This document shows, piece by piece, positions 55,306 to 64,000 of a stretch of DNA of 64,000 bases. Position 1 is the stretch's first letter, and each line of letters begins with the position of its first letter. The DNA is from Plasmodiophora brassicae (lineage: Eukaryota > Endomyxa: Phytomyxea > Phytomyxea > Plasmodiophorida): NCBI GenBank assembly GCA_036867785.1, contig CP145414.1, positions 248,001 to 312,000 of the forward strand, written 5' to 3'. The notes beneath the pieces were generated by a model. The model did no database searches. It was not told the DNA's origin and saw only the letters and a program-made list of their open reading frames with translations. The translations under genes were made by a program, and so were the position numbers.

Positions 55306-57005
55306 TTAACATGGCACTGTTCGCCCGGTGGCCGGGTCGACGTGGGGGACGCAGCACGACCAGTAGGGCGTCGGCAGGCATCCGAGCGCACGGCACCAGC
55401 CGCAGATGCGGTTCGGGTCGACGTCCCACGCGAACACCCATATGAGCATGATGAACCAGAGGACGGCGAGCGTGGCCGACACGATCCGCAACGGCGCCGA
55501 GTACCATGGCATGGACCGCGATCGCCGAGCGTGATGCGGGTCGACAAGGACGCAGGACCCGACCAGCAGGCCGCAGACGAACCCGCCGACGTGGGCGAAG
55601 TTGTCCACCAGCGGCAGGAGGCCCGCGGCCAGGCCCAGGGCCGTGTTCAGGACCAGACTCACCAGGTACCAGAACGAGCTGCCTTCCATCAGCCTGTAGT
55701 TATGTGCAAGGTCCCCTGGGCAACGACAACGACGACATCAGTGGGGCACAGCAACGTGGGCGCAGCGGCGACTAACCGTAGAGGGCGCCCAGCAACCCGA
55801 ACAGGGCGCCGGATGCCCCGACCGAGATCTGCATCGGCAGGAACAGGGCGCTGAGGATGTCGCCGCTGATGCCCGCGAGCACGTAGACGATGGCGACGCG
55901 CCCGAACCCGAACCCCTGCTCGAGGGAGCCGCCGAGCCGCCACAGCATCGACATGTTGACGGCCAGGTGGAGGACCCCGCTGCGAGCACGTCAGGGGCAG
56001 GGCGAGCGATTCGGGCGCAGACGCGAGCCCATACGAGTGGAGGCACATTGCGGTGACGAGGCGCCACCATTCGCCGGCGCGAATCCTGCCCGTGTCCTTG
56101 GCGCCCATCCCGTCGAGGACGGACGACGACGGGCCGAGCAGCGGGTTCGTGCTGAACGACTCGAACTGCCACCCGTTCAGGTACATGGAGTAGACGCAGA
56201 GCGCCACGTCGGTCACGATCATCAGCGAGACGAACAGGCGCGGCTTGACGCCGACGGGCGACGACCGAGCGACGACCTGCCTCCGCTCCTGAAGCCGATG
56301 GTCACCACCGGGCGACACGGGCGACCCGTTGCGATGGCGCGCCTCGCCGCCCTTCATCGAGCGTGGCTCGGCCGGCCCCGCCTTGACGGATGCCCCGTTC
56401 GATCCGGTGCCGCTCGAGTGTCGGGACTCGGGCGCTGGGCTCGCAACGACCAGCTGGCTGTCCGCCGAGCGAGCCATGTGCTGTTCCAGCGCGGCCTGCT
56501 TGGCAGACGGCAGCGCCCTGTCCTTCCGGGCGAGGTCCTGCGGGTCCTTTCGCGGCCGGCCACCGCTGGGTTCGTCGTCGTCTTGCACGCCGCTCGGCAA
56601 CTGGAACGTCGCCGTCGGGTGCACTTGCTGGTCGGCGTCCATCACGTATCGGGACGGGGCTCGGGCGTGCGTTCGTATCGAACGCCGGCCGCCGCCATGG
56701 TCGGCAGCGGCCTGCTTCGAGGGCGCGCGCACGTGCCCCCGACCAGGCTGCGGTTGCCCATCGGGCGACGACGAACTCGCGACAGCTACCGGCAGCAGGA
56801 ACGCGTCTGAAGGGAGCGGCTGACTCGGGCCAGTGTTACCCGCTGCTCTGGATGGTTGACGAACGTGTGCCTGCGGCTGAAGCCCTGTTGGCATTGCGAC
56901 AGCGCTCGTCGGCGGTTCGCTCGGCACAGCATCGGGCCTGGGCGCCGATTCCGGGTTCCCGCTCACATGCAATACGGGATTGGGCACGCCGTCGGCCCCC
57001 GACAT
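55306..57005 (-). CDS. Rhomboid intramembrane serine protease
   Basis: Exons 57005-56035, 55979-55777 and 55715-55306 give 527 residues. A disordered ~220-residue cytosolic N-terminus contains three related segments HVRQPSR, HVRAPSK and HARAPSR, spaced like basophilic kinase or 14-3-3 sites. The rhomboid core follows: a first span (FVSLMIVTDVALCVYSMYL), the L1 loop with EWWRLVTAMCLHS|GVLHLAVNMSML, the catalytic Ser in VGASGALFG and the catalytic His in NFAHVGGF. After the core a Cys-rich C-terminal domain (CGWCRALGCLP, SCCVPHV) is unusual. Both catalytic residues are present, so it should be active. The first exon's start is the first ATG; a 5' exon cannot be excluded. Confidence 0.9.
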
Positions 57006-57213
57006 CGCGCTAGACCCAGATATGCTGTGGGATCCTCCAGGGCGATACCGTCGAGCGCACGGTACGCTGACGGGATCAACGGGTGGACCGCTGCTGTGGA
57101 ATCTCTTGACAAACGTCAGACACAGCACGGTGCGGTTGCCAGATCGGACGGCGTAAACACTCCCCCAACTGTACCAAGACAATGTGCCCAGCATCGGCTG
57201 GCCTTGTTGCGCG

Positions 57214-58296
57214 TTAACCCGCTGGACGACGGAGCCATCTGCCAACCTCATCGGAGACGACCATGGCGAGCGCTGCGCGACGCCGGCTGAGCAGCACGTC
57301 CAACGCGGCACGACACGAGCGCGTACCTGTTCCAAGGCTAACGCGCCATAGGCGTGACGATAAGCCGCGGAACAAATCCCTCGGCGAGGCGATCGTGTTC
57401 GGGACGACGTATTCGGCGGCCTGCGCTCTGCTCTTCAGCACGTCGAACGGGCTCCCCAGGACGGACGCGACCGCTCCCGTCAGGCACCCGAACAGCACAA
57501 GCTCGGGCCCCGTTAGCTCCTGAAGCAGCGCGCGCGAGCGACACGTCAGAACCACGTACCCGAACAGGACCATGAACCGGGGGGGTACACCTCTGGATAG
57601 AAGCGACGAAGCAGACCGACACTCGTGAATGTCACTGCGCCATACGTACTACATGGGTCGTGTGGAGCGTCAGCCGAACCGGTCGCTGCCAGCGCGACCT
57701 AACCGGGGTACCTCTGCCGAAGCGTCGTATACAGATGCCCTCGCCACAAACGGGACCATTCGCGCTCAGGACCCCTCGTCGCCGTCGCGTAGATATCGTT
57801 CCTGTTCGGGGGCCGCCGCGTCAGCAGGGCATGGGCCCTCGTCTGTCCCGTTACCATTACGCAGATAGACCAGGGCCGCCGACTTGCATCGGGATCTTGA
57901 ACGCATCCAGCGGCGTGATGACGATGGCTTCGGCGGCGCCAGCCAGCGCCCCTTGCAGGGCAAGCCGGGCGGTATCGTCCACCGGGACGGCCGACGACGT
58001 CGTCGCGACGAGGTACCGGGGCACCTGCACGGCGGTCACCGCTGCCAGGTGCGGCAGCACCCCTCGGAAACAGCGCCGCCTCACCGGCGCCGATCGCAGC
58101 AACCGCCATGGGCCTCGCGGCACGACGTAATCGGGTCGCACCTGCGGGGGGCACGCGGTCAGCAACCCGAGCGCGCCGACCCCTCTAGCGGGCGAGCGCA
58201 CACGACCTGCATGCGCGTCGTGCAGAAATCCAACGGGTACAGTACGGCGGACTCGACGAGCGCCGTGCCCGTCGCCACGGCCAGCAGCGACGCCAT
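57214..58296 (-). CDS. Mitochondrial carrier family protein
   Basis: Four exons (58296-58207, 58141-57884, 57842-57712, 57592-57214) give 285 residues. The three carrier signatures occur at the ends of odd helices: PLDFCTTRMQ, TPLDAFKIPMQ and SPFDVLKSRAQ, each Px[DE]xx[KR]-like. Even-helix ends show FRGVLPHLAAVTAV, LWRGHLYTTLRQ and LFRGLSSRLWRVSLGTG. Carriers exchange metabolites across the inner membrane; the substrate cannot be read. The third intron is 119 bp and the second only 41 bp, both outside the usual range, so the middle joint is less sure. The last ~35 residues may belong to a further splice (GTACGC...GCTCAG). An Ala-coding GCA/GCC run precedes the ATG. Confidence 0.8.
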
Positions 58297-58479
58297 CAGC
58301 GACGGCAGCGGCGCGCCGAAGGGCACAAAATGTGCGGCTGCTGCTGCTGCCGCTGCTGCTGCTGCAGACTCGCCCCGGTCTTGTCACTCGCCCTGTCTCG
58401 ATCAGTGCACCACCTGATGAATGTATTTTAATGAAACGATCTGGGCGGGCGGACCGAAGACCGGATGTGTTGACGACGC

Positions 58480-58980
58480 TCAAAGTGGGTGGTACCAGAT
58501 TATGTATCGGTACTGAGGGTCATCCAACATCCGGCGGGGCACACACCATCTGGGATGTGCGACGGTCTGCGGGTAATTAAAACGAGGTTGGCGATGTCGC
58601 ACAGGTCGCCATGTATTGACATCGTCTTGCCCGTGGCCGAGCAGGGTGAGGATGACTGCGTCTGCGGAGCGGCAGAATAGTCTGAGGAGGCGGTCGGAGA
58701 TTCCAGGCGCAGGGCGCGGGCGCTGCGGGCGCACGTACTGCAGGACGCGGTGGCAGAGTGGGCACCGGTGGTGCGGGTCGCCTGTCGAAGACAGATGGGC
58801 GAACCAGGCCTGCAGGCAATGACTATGGAACGCATGCTTGCACGTCGTCGTCACCGTCGGGCAGGCGTGTAAATCCTCTCTGCAGATGGCACATACGTTT
58901 CGGTCGTCGTCTGAACAACCATACGCAACCGTGGCGGTGAGCACAAACGCCATCGCGGCGACGACCACACCGTTGCTCAT
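58480..58980 (-). CDS. Secretory-pathway RING-H2 protein
   Basis: A single exon of 166 residues. An N-terminal signal peptide or membrane anchor (MSNGVVVAAMAFVLTATVAYG) precedes a RING-H2 domain at ~30-78: CAICREDL, CKHAFHSHCLQAWF and CPLCHRVL, with the C3H2C3 order of E2-binding RINGs. The tail is basic and unstructured (RFNYPQTVAHPRW). A short membrane-linked RING suggests an ER or Golgi E3 ligase, but if the hydrophobic start is cleaved the RING would be luminal, which would be odd. I favour an uncleaved anchor. Specific family not recognised. Confidence 0.75.
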   Translation of the reverse strand: MSNGVVVAAMAFVLTATVAYGCSDDDRNVCAICREDLHACPTVTTTCKHAFHSHCLQAWFAHLSSTGDPHHRCPLCHRVLQYVRPQRPRPAPGISDRLLRLFCRSADAVILTLLGHGQDDVNTWRPVRHRQPRFNYPQTVAHPRWCVPRRMLDDPQYRYIIWYHPL

Positions 58981-59537
58981 AGAAGTTGCCTGTGCCGAAC
59001 GGGCAGACCTCTGCTGGACGTCGCGCGCGCAAATCCATTAGGCGGCTGGACCATAATTCTGGTACCGCAGCCGCAGAAGGCACTGCGCATCGACCGGTTC
59101 TGCAGCTTCGCAGGCGGCCTGCAGCTCCAGTGCGCTCCACGAACTCCGCGACCGCAGACCATTCACGGCGGCTCCCTGATGAACAGACACATTTGACAAT
59201 GCGCACGATGCCCCCTCCCTGCGAAAGCGGCACTGCTTACGTAGGACCGCAACGTTTGCTGAACGTCGTTCGTCCCTCCTTCGTTCGCGCTTACAGCTGC
59301 CGTTATATGCCGATTTGTACCTCCAAGTTGACAGGCGGTTGCGTCGCGTTGCTGATCGCCGGCCTGCGTGGATGGTGACCCGATGGCGATATTCAACGTA
59401 GCGCGGCGCTGCTCAGAAGTATTACATACGGGCATCGGTGCAGGAACGGGACGGCGGCGGAATCCGTTTGGCCGAAATAGGCAGTGTGTGGGTGGTGCGA
59501 CCTGTGCGCGACCCTCGAGCCCCATCACACGCTAGCG
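58981..59537. other. Intergenic region
   Basis: No gene recognised between the divergent RING-H2 and BAR-protein starts. Weak open frames occur on both strands. It presumably contains both promoters. Confidence 0.4.
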
Positions 59538-60999
59538 ATGACGTCGTCGTTCTCCATCGTGAAGCAGAAGGTTCGCCGAACGCCGACGCCGAACGCGTGC
59601 CGGGTTACCGGGCAGTCTGACGTCGGGGCTGTCCTAGGCGCTGGAGAAGCTTGGCCAGGTCGCCATCACGAACGATGCTGTATACTCCAACCTGCGTACG
59701 AACATCACCCTGCTCTGCGATACCGTCAACGGCCTTCGCGATCGCGTCAACTGCATGATGACGCATTACCAAGGTACACACGCGCGGGCACGTCGATCTG
59801 CTCCTGCCCTGATCCCGGTCTGGAAGAGATGGCGTCGAACTCCTGCGAGATCGCCAGGAACATTCATGGCCTGTACGATGGCTCCGGGCAGTACCTGGAG
59901 GGCGCCTCGGCGGCCAACGCGGCAAACAGGAAGACGTTACGGGACGACCTGCTCCCTAACATCAAGGTTCTCATCCAGGACCAGGTCATCAACGATATCG
60001 AGGCGTGGGCTGCCGAACTCGATGCAGTAATCTCGCCATATCGCGCCGTTGGGGCACTGATTGGCTGACGTCGGTTTAGTTGCAACTGAAGATGGCTGCC
60101 CGGGAGGAGGCGCGCGTCTGCATGGATCATTTCAAGGCCAAGTTGGTGTCGATTCGAGCATCGCGCGAGAAGTACACGGCGCGAGGTAGGGCGTTCCCGA
60201 GGAAAGACGCCGAACGCCTGGAGCGCAACGAGCGCAAGCTGGAGAAGGCGAGAGCCGAATTCCAGGTCGGGCTGCTCCTATTGCCTTGTCGCTGGTGCGC
60301 CGGCTTACGGTTCCCCAGACGACCAACGAACAGTGCTGCCAGCTCATGCAGGCGGCCTGGAACAAGCGCTTCACGAATATCAACGAGGTCTTCGTTAAAC
60401 TCGTACAGGTAACGAACGCCTTGGGTTGACTTGTCGACAATCTTGCTGAGTACATACGTACCTAGAGCGAGGACAAGCTTGCCGCTCTGGTGCAGGCGTC
60501 GGCCAGAGCCTGTCTCGAGCCTGTCGAGAAGGCGCGCCCGCTGGCGATCGAGTCGAAATCTGCAACTACTGCCGCGCCCACCTTGACGATCGAGTATGAC
60601 GACGCGACGGCGAAGACGTCCGGCGAGACGAAGCGATCGGAGAACAACAACGGCAACGTGTTCGACCTGTTTGGCACATCGGCGTCGCAGGCGATCGTAC
60701 TGGAACCCGAGTCGCCAAGCGGATCCCGGAAGAGTTCCAACGGGTTCTTATGGGACCAGACCGCGACGACGACGCACCCGACACTGAGTTCGTCGGCGCC
60801 AACCCGCGACCCATTCACGTCGCTGCCCGTTGGAGGTCGACGACCAGAACGTCCAGCGCAACCGGACCGTAACGACGACCCATTCGGCTCCTACGAACCG
60901 GTGCAGAGCAGGCGACCCGACCCGCCAGCCAAGTTGCCTTCTGGCCTAAAGCAGGCCACGAACGCACGCCCTGACCTGTTCGCCGACTGGGAGACATGA
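59538..60999 (+). CDS. BAR-domain endocytic protein with DPF/DxF adaptor motifs
   Basis: Six exons (59538-59570, 59638-59773, 59827-60026, 60080-60265, 60319-60408, 60466-60999) give 392 residues. Residues ~1-225 form a helical BAR domain: ALEKLGQVAITNDAVYSNL, LEGASAANAANRKTLRDDLLP, and the amphiphysin/RVS-like third helix DHFKAKLVSIRASREKYTARG followed by ERNERKLEKARAEF. BAR dimers bend membranes. The C-terminal ~165 residues are disordered and carry several short adaptor-binding motifs: NVFDLFG, DPFTSLP, DPFGSYEP and a terminal LFADWET, resembling AP-2 and clathrin appendage ligands. There is no SH3 domain. A role in endocytosis is inferred from the BAR plus DPF combination. The first intron position is the least certain. 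Confidence 0.85.
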
Positions 61000-61509
61000 T
61001 CCTGCCAAACGCTCTGCCCGTTCCCGTTTCGTCGATTCTTCTAAATTGCCACTTAATATAAACCTCGGGGGCACAGGACGTCATGGTGAGAAGCGATATT
61101 GCTGCCAAGATGACGACGTGTCGTCTAGCTACTCGGTACATAGCGCGCAGTATGTACGCTTCACCGCATCGTCAGCCTTGCCCCTGTGTGATCGGTGCAA
61201 GTGGCAAGTAGTGCTGACTCAGGGCTGCTCAGGCGACCGCGACAGTAATCCTTAATCCTTTTACAGTGTCGACAACATCAAGCGGGCTAGTCGTAGGTGC
61301 CGCCATACATTCGGATTACGGTTGATGGGTCAGGCAGGGTCCCGTATGTACACGCGTACATGGATCGGCAGGCGTGATGTCCCCGTCGATAGGTAGCTCT
61401 CTGTTTGCCAGTACGTGGTATTAGGGCGGCGGACATATAATGCGTTGCGGAGTCCGCGACGGACATGTGACGGCTCTCAGCAGAAGCTCGGCGAGGGTAT
61501 ACAGGCGCG
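61000..61509. other. Intergenic region upstream of RPL28
   Basis: No gene recognised. AT-rich ACATATAATGCG lies near 61433-61444, about 70 bp before the RPL28 ATG, and could be its TATA element. Confidence 0.4.
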
Positions 61510-61947
61510 ATGTCGTCCAACCAGGAAGTGATCTGGTCGATCGTGAAGAACACGTCCAGCTTCATCCGCAAGAGCCATGGCATCACGCTGACGGCCGAGC
61601 CGTTCAACGTGCGCAACCTGAACGCGAAGAAGTACTCGGGCCTGGCCAACAAGAAGGCGATCGACCTGAAGCTGTCCAAGGACGGCACGATCCTGTTCAG
61701 CAAGAAGCGCCGCCACCTGGTCCGCAAGCCGTCCAAGATGGCCACGACCGGGTCGCTGACGAAACACGTCACGAACCACAATGTTCGTGGCGCGTACGCC
61801 ATCCGGAAGGACACCGAGGGCTCCTTCTACCGCCCCGACCTCTCCGAGGACGCCATTGCTCGCTACCGCAAACTCCACCAGGCCAAGAAGCGCATTGCCC
61901 CTCGCAAGGCGGCCGCGAAGCCGTCTCAGGAGGTCGTCAAGGCGTAA
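61510..61947 (+). CDS. RPL28: Ribosomal protein eL28
   Basis: The cytosolic large-subunit protein eL28. A single exon of 145 residues, normal for the family. It begins MSSNQEVIWSIVKNTSSFI and contains FNVRNLNAKKYSGLANKKAIDL, then a basic C-terminal half (SKKRRHLVRKP, HNVRGAYAIRKDT) and a Lys/Arg-rich end. The gene is intronless despite intron-rich neighbours, as is common for highly expressed genes. An ATAAATTA sequence ~25 bp after the stop may be the poly(A) signal. Confidence 0.97.
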   Translation: MSSNQEVIWSIVKNTSSFIRKSHGITLTAEPFNVRNLNAKKYSGLANKKAIDLKLSKDGTILFSKKRRHLVRKPSKMATTGSLTKHVTNHNVRGAYAIRKDTEGSFYRPDLSEDAIARYRKLHQAKKRIAPRKAAAKPSQEVVKA

Positions 61948-62105
61948 CTGCGCGCCTTCTCCCCTATCCGCATAAATTACACACGACGCCTTCCATGTAC
62001 GAACGCGTCAGGCCAGCGTTGTGCACGCTGATGCATGGTAAGTCTGTGCCGAGTGTACCAGTAGTCGTGGCAGTGTCAGTCCCTCCCCACTCTCGTACTA
62101 CAGTC

Positions 62106-63810
62106 ATGTCGACGACGCCGGCGCCATCCAGCGACTCGGCGCTGGAGAAGCATCTGGTGGCGCGCGTTCATCGCGTCCTGCAGCAGCTGGGCGACCGGAC
62201 GACCTTCACCGACTTCGCCGACCTGACCAGGCACGTCTCCGCCTTCCTCCTCGCCACGTTCCAGATCGTCACGCGGCGAACCCTACCCAACGTCAACAGG
62301 TGATCACGTTGGCGTCGGCATTGCCCGCCCGGTGCTCCGCTGACAACAAGTCAGGGCGCCGTCCAAACCCGAGCACCATCGCCACAATGCTCAACTCTTC
62401 CTGGACGCCCTGCGCCAGCACATGGGCATCACACTGCCCGGGGTCGACGCCGACCTCATCTGTCAAGGCGACCGGGACGCCGTCCTTCAGTGCATCGAGG
62501 TGATCGAGTTCCTGCAGCGCAAGCGCCTGCGCGCCGGTACCAGCGCCGTCCTGGGCGCCAGCGCCAACGCGTCCGACGTCGGCGGCGAGGTCGCCGACGT
62601 CGAATCACTGCAGTCGTGGAACGACGTGCTGGCCGGCCTGCAACTGCCCAGCGTCGACACGTTCCAGGAGCTGCGCGAGAACGCCAGCAGCGTGTTCACG
62701 TTGGCCACCGAGGCCATCGTCAAGAAGCGCCTGCCCAACATCGTCCGGCGCCCGCTGCTCAAACAGCACTACATTGACAACGCGCGCGTCTCCCTGGAGG
62801 CCTTGTCCAGGCATCTGGGTATGGCCGGCGCTCTCCTGATCGCCCCGGAACAGATCGCCAATGGCGACCCGATCGCCCTACGTCACTGTGCGACCTTGCT
62901 CGACCAGGTCGGCCAGCGGCCCATCCCGGGGGGCAACCGTGCTGACGGTCGTTGCGATCAGGCTCGCAACGTGCGATCGTCGCCCCGCGCGACAACGTCG
63001 CAAGACGAAGGAGCGAACGGTGCTCCCTCTGCACACCTGTCGAAGGGCGCTCCAGCGCGAAAGCAGGAGCCGATCCCATCGTCGGCGCCGGACTCGCCTG
63101 GTCGTAAGCGTCGCGAGGTGCTGTACAACGGTGGGTGGCCGCGTAAACGCTCGCGCCACACGTGTGTGTGATCCCATGTGGCCGCCGCAGATCTGCTGAT
63201 GCGACAGGTTCGGGCGATCGGGCGGAAGCAGGAGATCGAGCTGGACCGGTGGCGCCTGCACCTGCTGAAGGTCAGCGCCGTCGAGCTCCGCCGCGACCAG
63301 GCCTGGCGGCACAAGGTGCAGACCGACATCTGCCGCAACACGACCATCATGAAGAAGGTCAGGAGCGATATCCAGCAGTACCAGAGTGCGTTCGGGTGCC
63401 TCCGCTCGTCGTCGCCAGCGCGTTGCTGACCGCCGTTCCCAGTTCGGAAGGTGTTCAAGGAAGCGCTGAAGCTGGAACGGGACTACATGCGGCAGCAGCA
63501 TGCAGCGTTCAAGGCCAGGCGCCAGGAGCTGGAGCGGCAGTGGTTGAACAAGAAGATGTCGATCGAGGGGTTCTTCCGCGACAAGTACGAGATGCTGTCG
63601 GCCGGCATCGAGAGCGACCGGGCGCGCCGCCAGTTCCAGGAGATGGACCTGCGGCGCGCGCTGCGCCGGCTCGAGAAGGAGCTGAAGGACGAACGGCAGA
63701 AAGGCCTCGAGGGCCTGCGCCTGAAGCTCGCGCAGGAGGACCGCCAGGTCGTCCTGGGCGTCACACCGGACAAGATCCTCGATCGCCTGCTCAAGATGCG
63801 CGTGCACTGA
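62106..63810 (+). CDS. CEP95: CEP95-like centrosome/basal-body protein with duplicated CH-like domain
   Basis: Exons 62106-62291, 62374-63142, 63191-63385 and 63443-63810 give 505 residues; the first joint is the least certain. The N-terminal half contains two similar CH-like (CEP95-type) units. Unit one: FTDFADLTRHVSAFLLATF then TRRTLPN and HNAQLFLDALRQHMGITLPG. Unit two: VDTFQELRENASSVFTLATE then KKRLPNIVRRP and NARVSLEALSRHLGM. A disordered basic linker leads to a long coiled coil (RKQEIELDRWRLHLLKVSA, QIRKVFKEALKLERDYMRQQ, RALRRLEKELKDERQKGLEG), matching the CEP95 C-terminus. CEP95 localises to centrosomes and spindle poles, so a basal-body role is likely. The tail LGVTPDKILDRLLKM is distinctive. 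Confidence 0.78.
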
Positions 63811-64000
63811 AACGACGACGGCGCGTTGTTGCAATTGAGGTGAATTCAGTTTATAGACCAACGCGCGAATTGCGACCAATTGACAGGGAAATGGGGGGGA
63901 GCTCTTCTAAATAGACAGGGCCAGCGACGGGAGTCAATGCTGAAGTATCCTGGCGGTGATGCCAGACGCGAGTAGTTCAGCAGACACGGGCATGACCATG
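63811..64000. other. 3' end of window, no gene seen
   Basis: Non-coding sequence after the CEP95-like stop; ATAAATAG-type AT-rich patches (63850-63915) may be transcription-end signals. Nothing else is supported. Confidence 0.4.

Overview
This is nuclear DNA from a GC-rich protist. Nearly every gene is eukaryote-specific. Most are split by very short introns (usually 48-85 bp, GT-AG, often GTACG, GTAAC or GTGAG donors), and the intergenic gaps are small. The standard genetic code fits all genes. A ciliary ARL13B and a CEP95-like centrosome/basal-body protein suggest an organism that makes cilia or flagella, and no plastid gene is visible. The lineage cannot be fixed from the sequence. The retained set (AP-5 mu, SANBR, a MYCBP2-type RCR ligase module, Unkempt-like, ASNSD1, metaxin) suits a free-living flagellate with an ancestral-type gene repertoire. 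Exon models were built by hand from reading-frame continuity and protein-family resemblance. Where all exons are given, their lengths sum to a whole number of codons.

Layout. 1-6.2 kb: the 3' part of SRP54, a secretory-pathway glycosyltransferase, a stand-alone RING-Cys-relay E3 ligase, a copia-type fossil scrap and ARL13B. 6.3-15.3 kb: an unknown protein, a pseudokinase-HECT fusion, a RanBP2-finger protein, ASNSD1, a PPR protein and a small PAM2 protein. 16-25 kb: a BTB/Skp1-like ankyrin protein, a beta-propeller-like protein preceded by a perfect hairpin, a large perfect inverted repeat, a CAP-domain secreted protein, a NIPA-type transporter, an unknown protein and short-form tRNase Z. 25-32 kb: a C2H2 finger protein, an acidic/basic nuclear-type protein, SANBR, an RS-Hub1 fusion, CCCGGGTC-rich minisatellites and a CDP-alcohol phosphotransferase. 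32-44 kb: mitochondrial P5C dehydrogenase, a secreted protein with a giant NxNG repeat, mitochondrial PheRS, UPF3 and an Unkempt-like CCCH/RING protein. 45-55 kb: an EEF2KMT-like methyltransferase, a small membrane protein, an acidic repeat protein, a zinc alcohol dehydrogenase, AP-5 mu, RAD51C and metaxin. 55-64 kb: a rhomboid protease, a mitochondrial carrier, a secreted RING-H2 protein, a BAR-domain endocytic protein, RPL28 and the CEP95-like protein.

The genes are mainly housekeeping and are not organised as a co-functional cluster. The most unusual items are new domain arrangements: a roughly 234-residue protein that is essentially only the MYCBP2 RCR ubiquitin-ligase core, a pseudokinase joined to a complete HECT domain, and Hub1 carried behind an RS domain. 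Ubiquitin and ubiquitin-like genes are prominent (RCR, HECT, RING-H2, BTB, Hub1, Unkempt RING).
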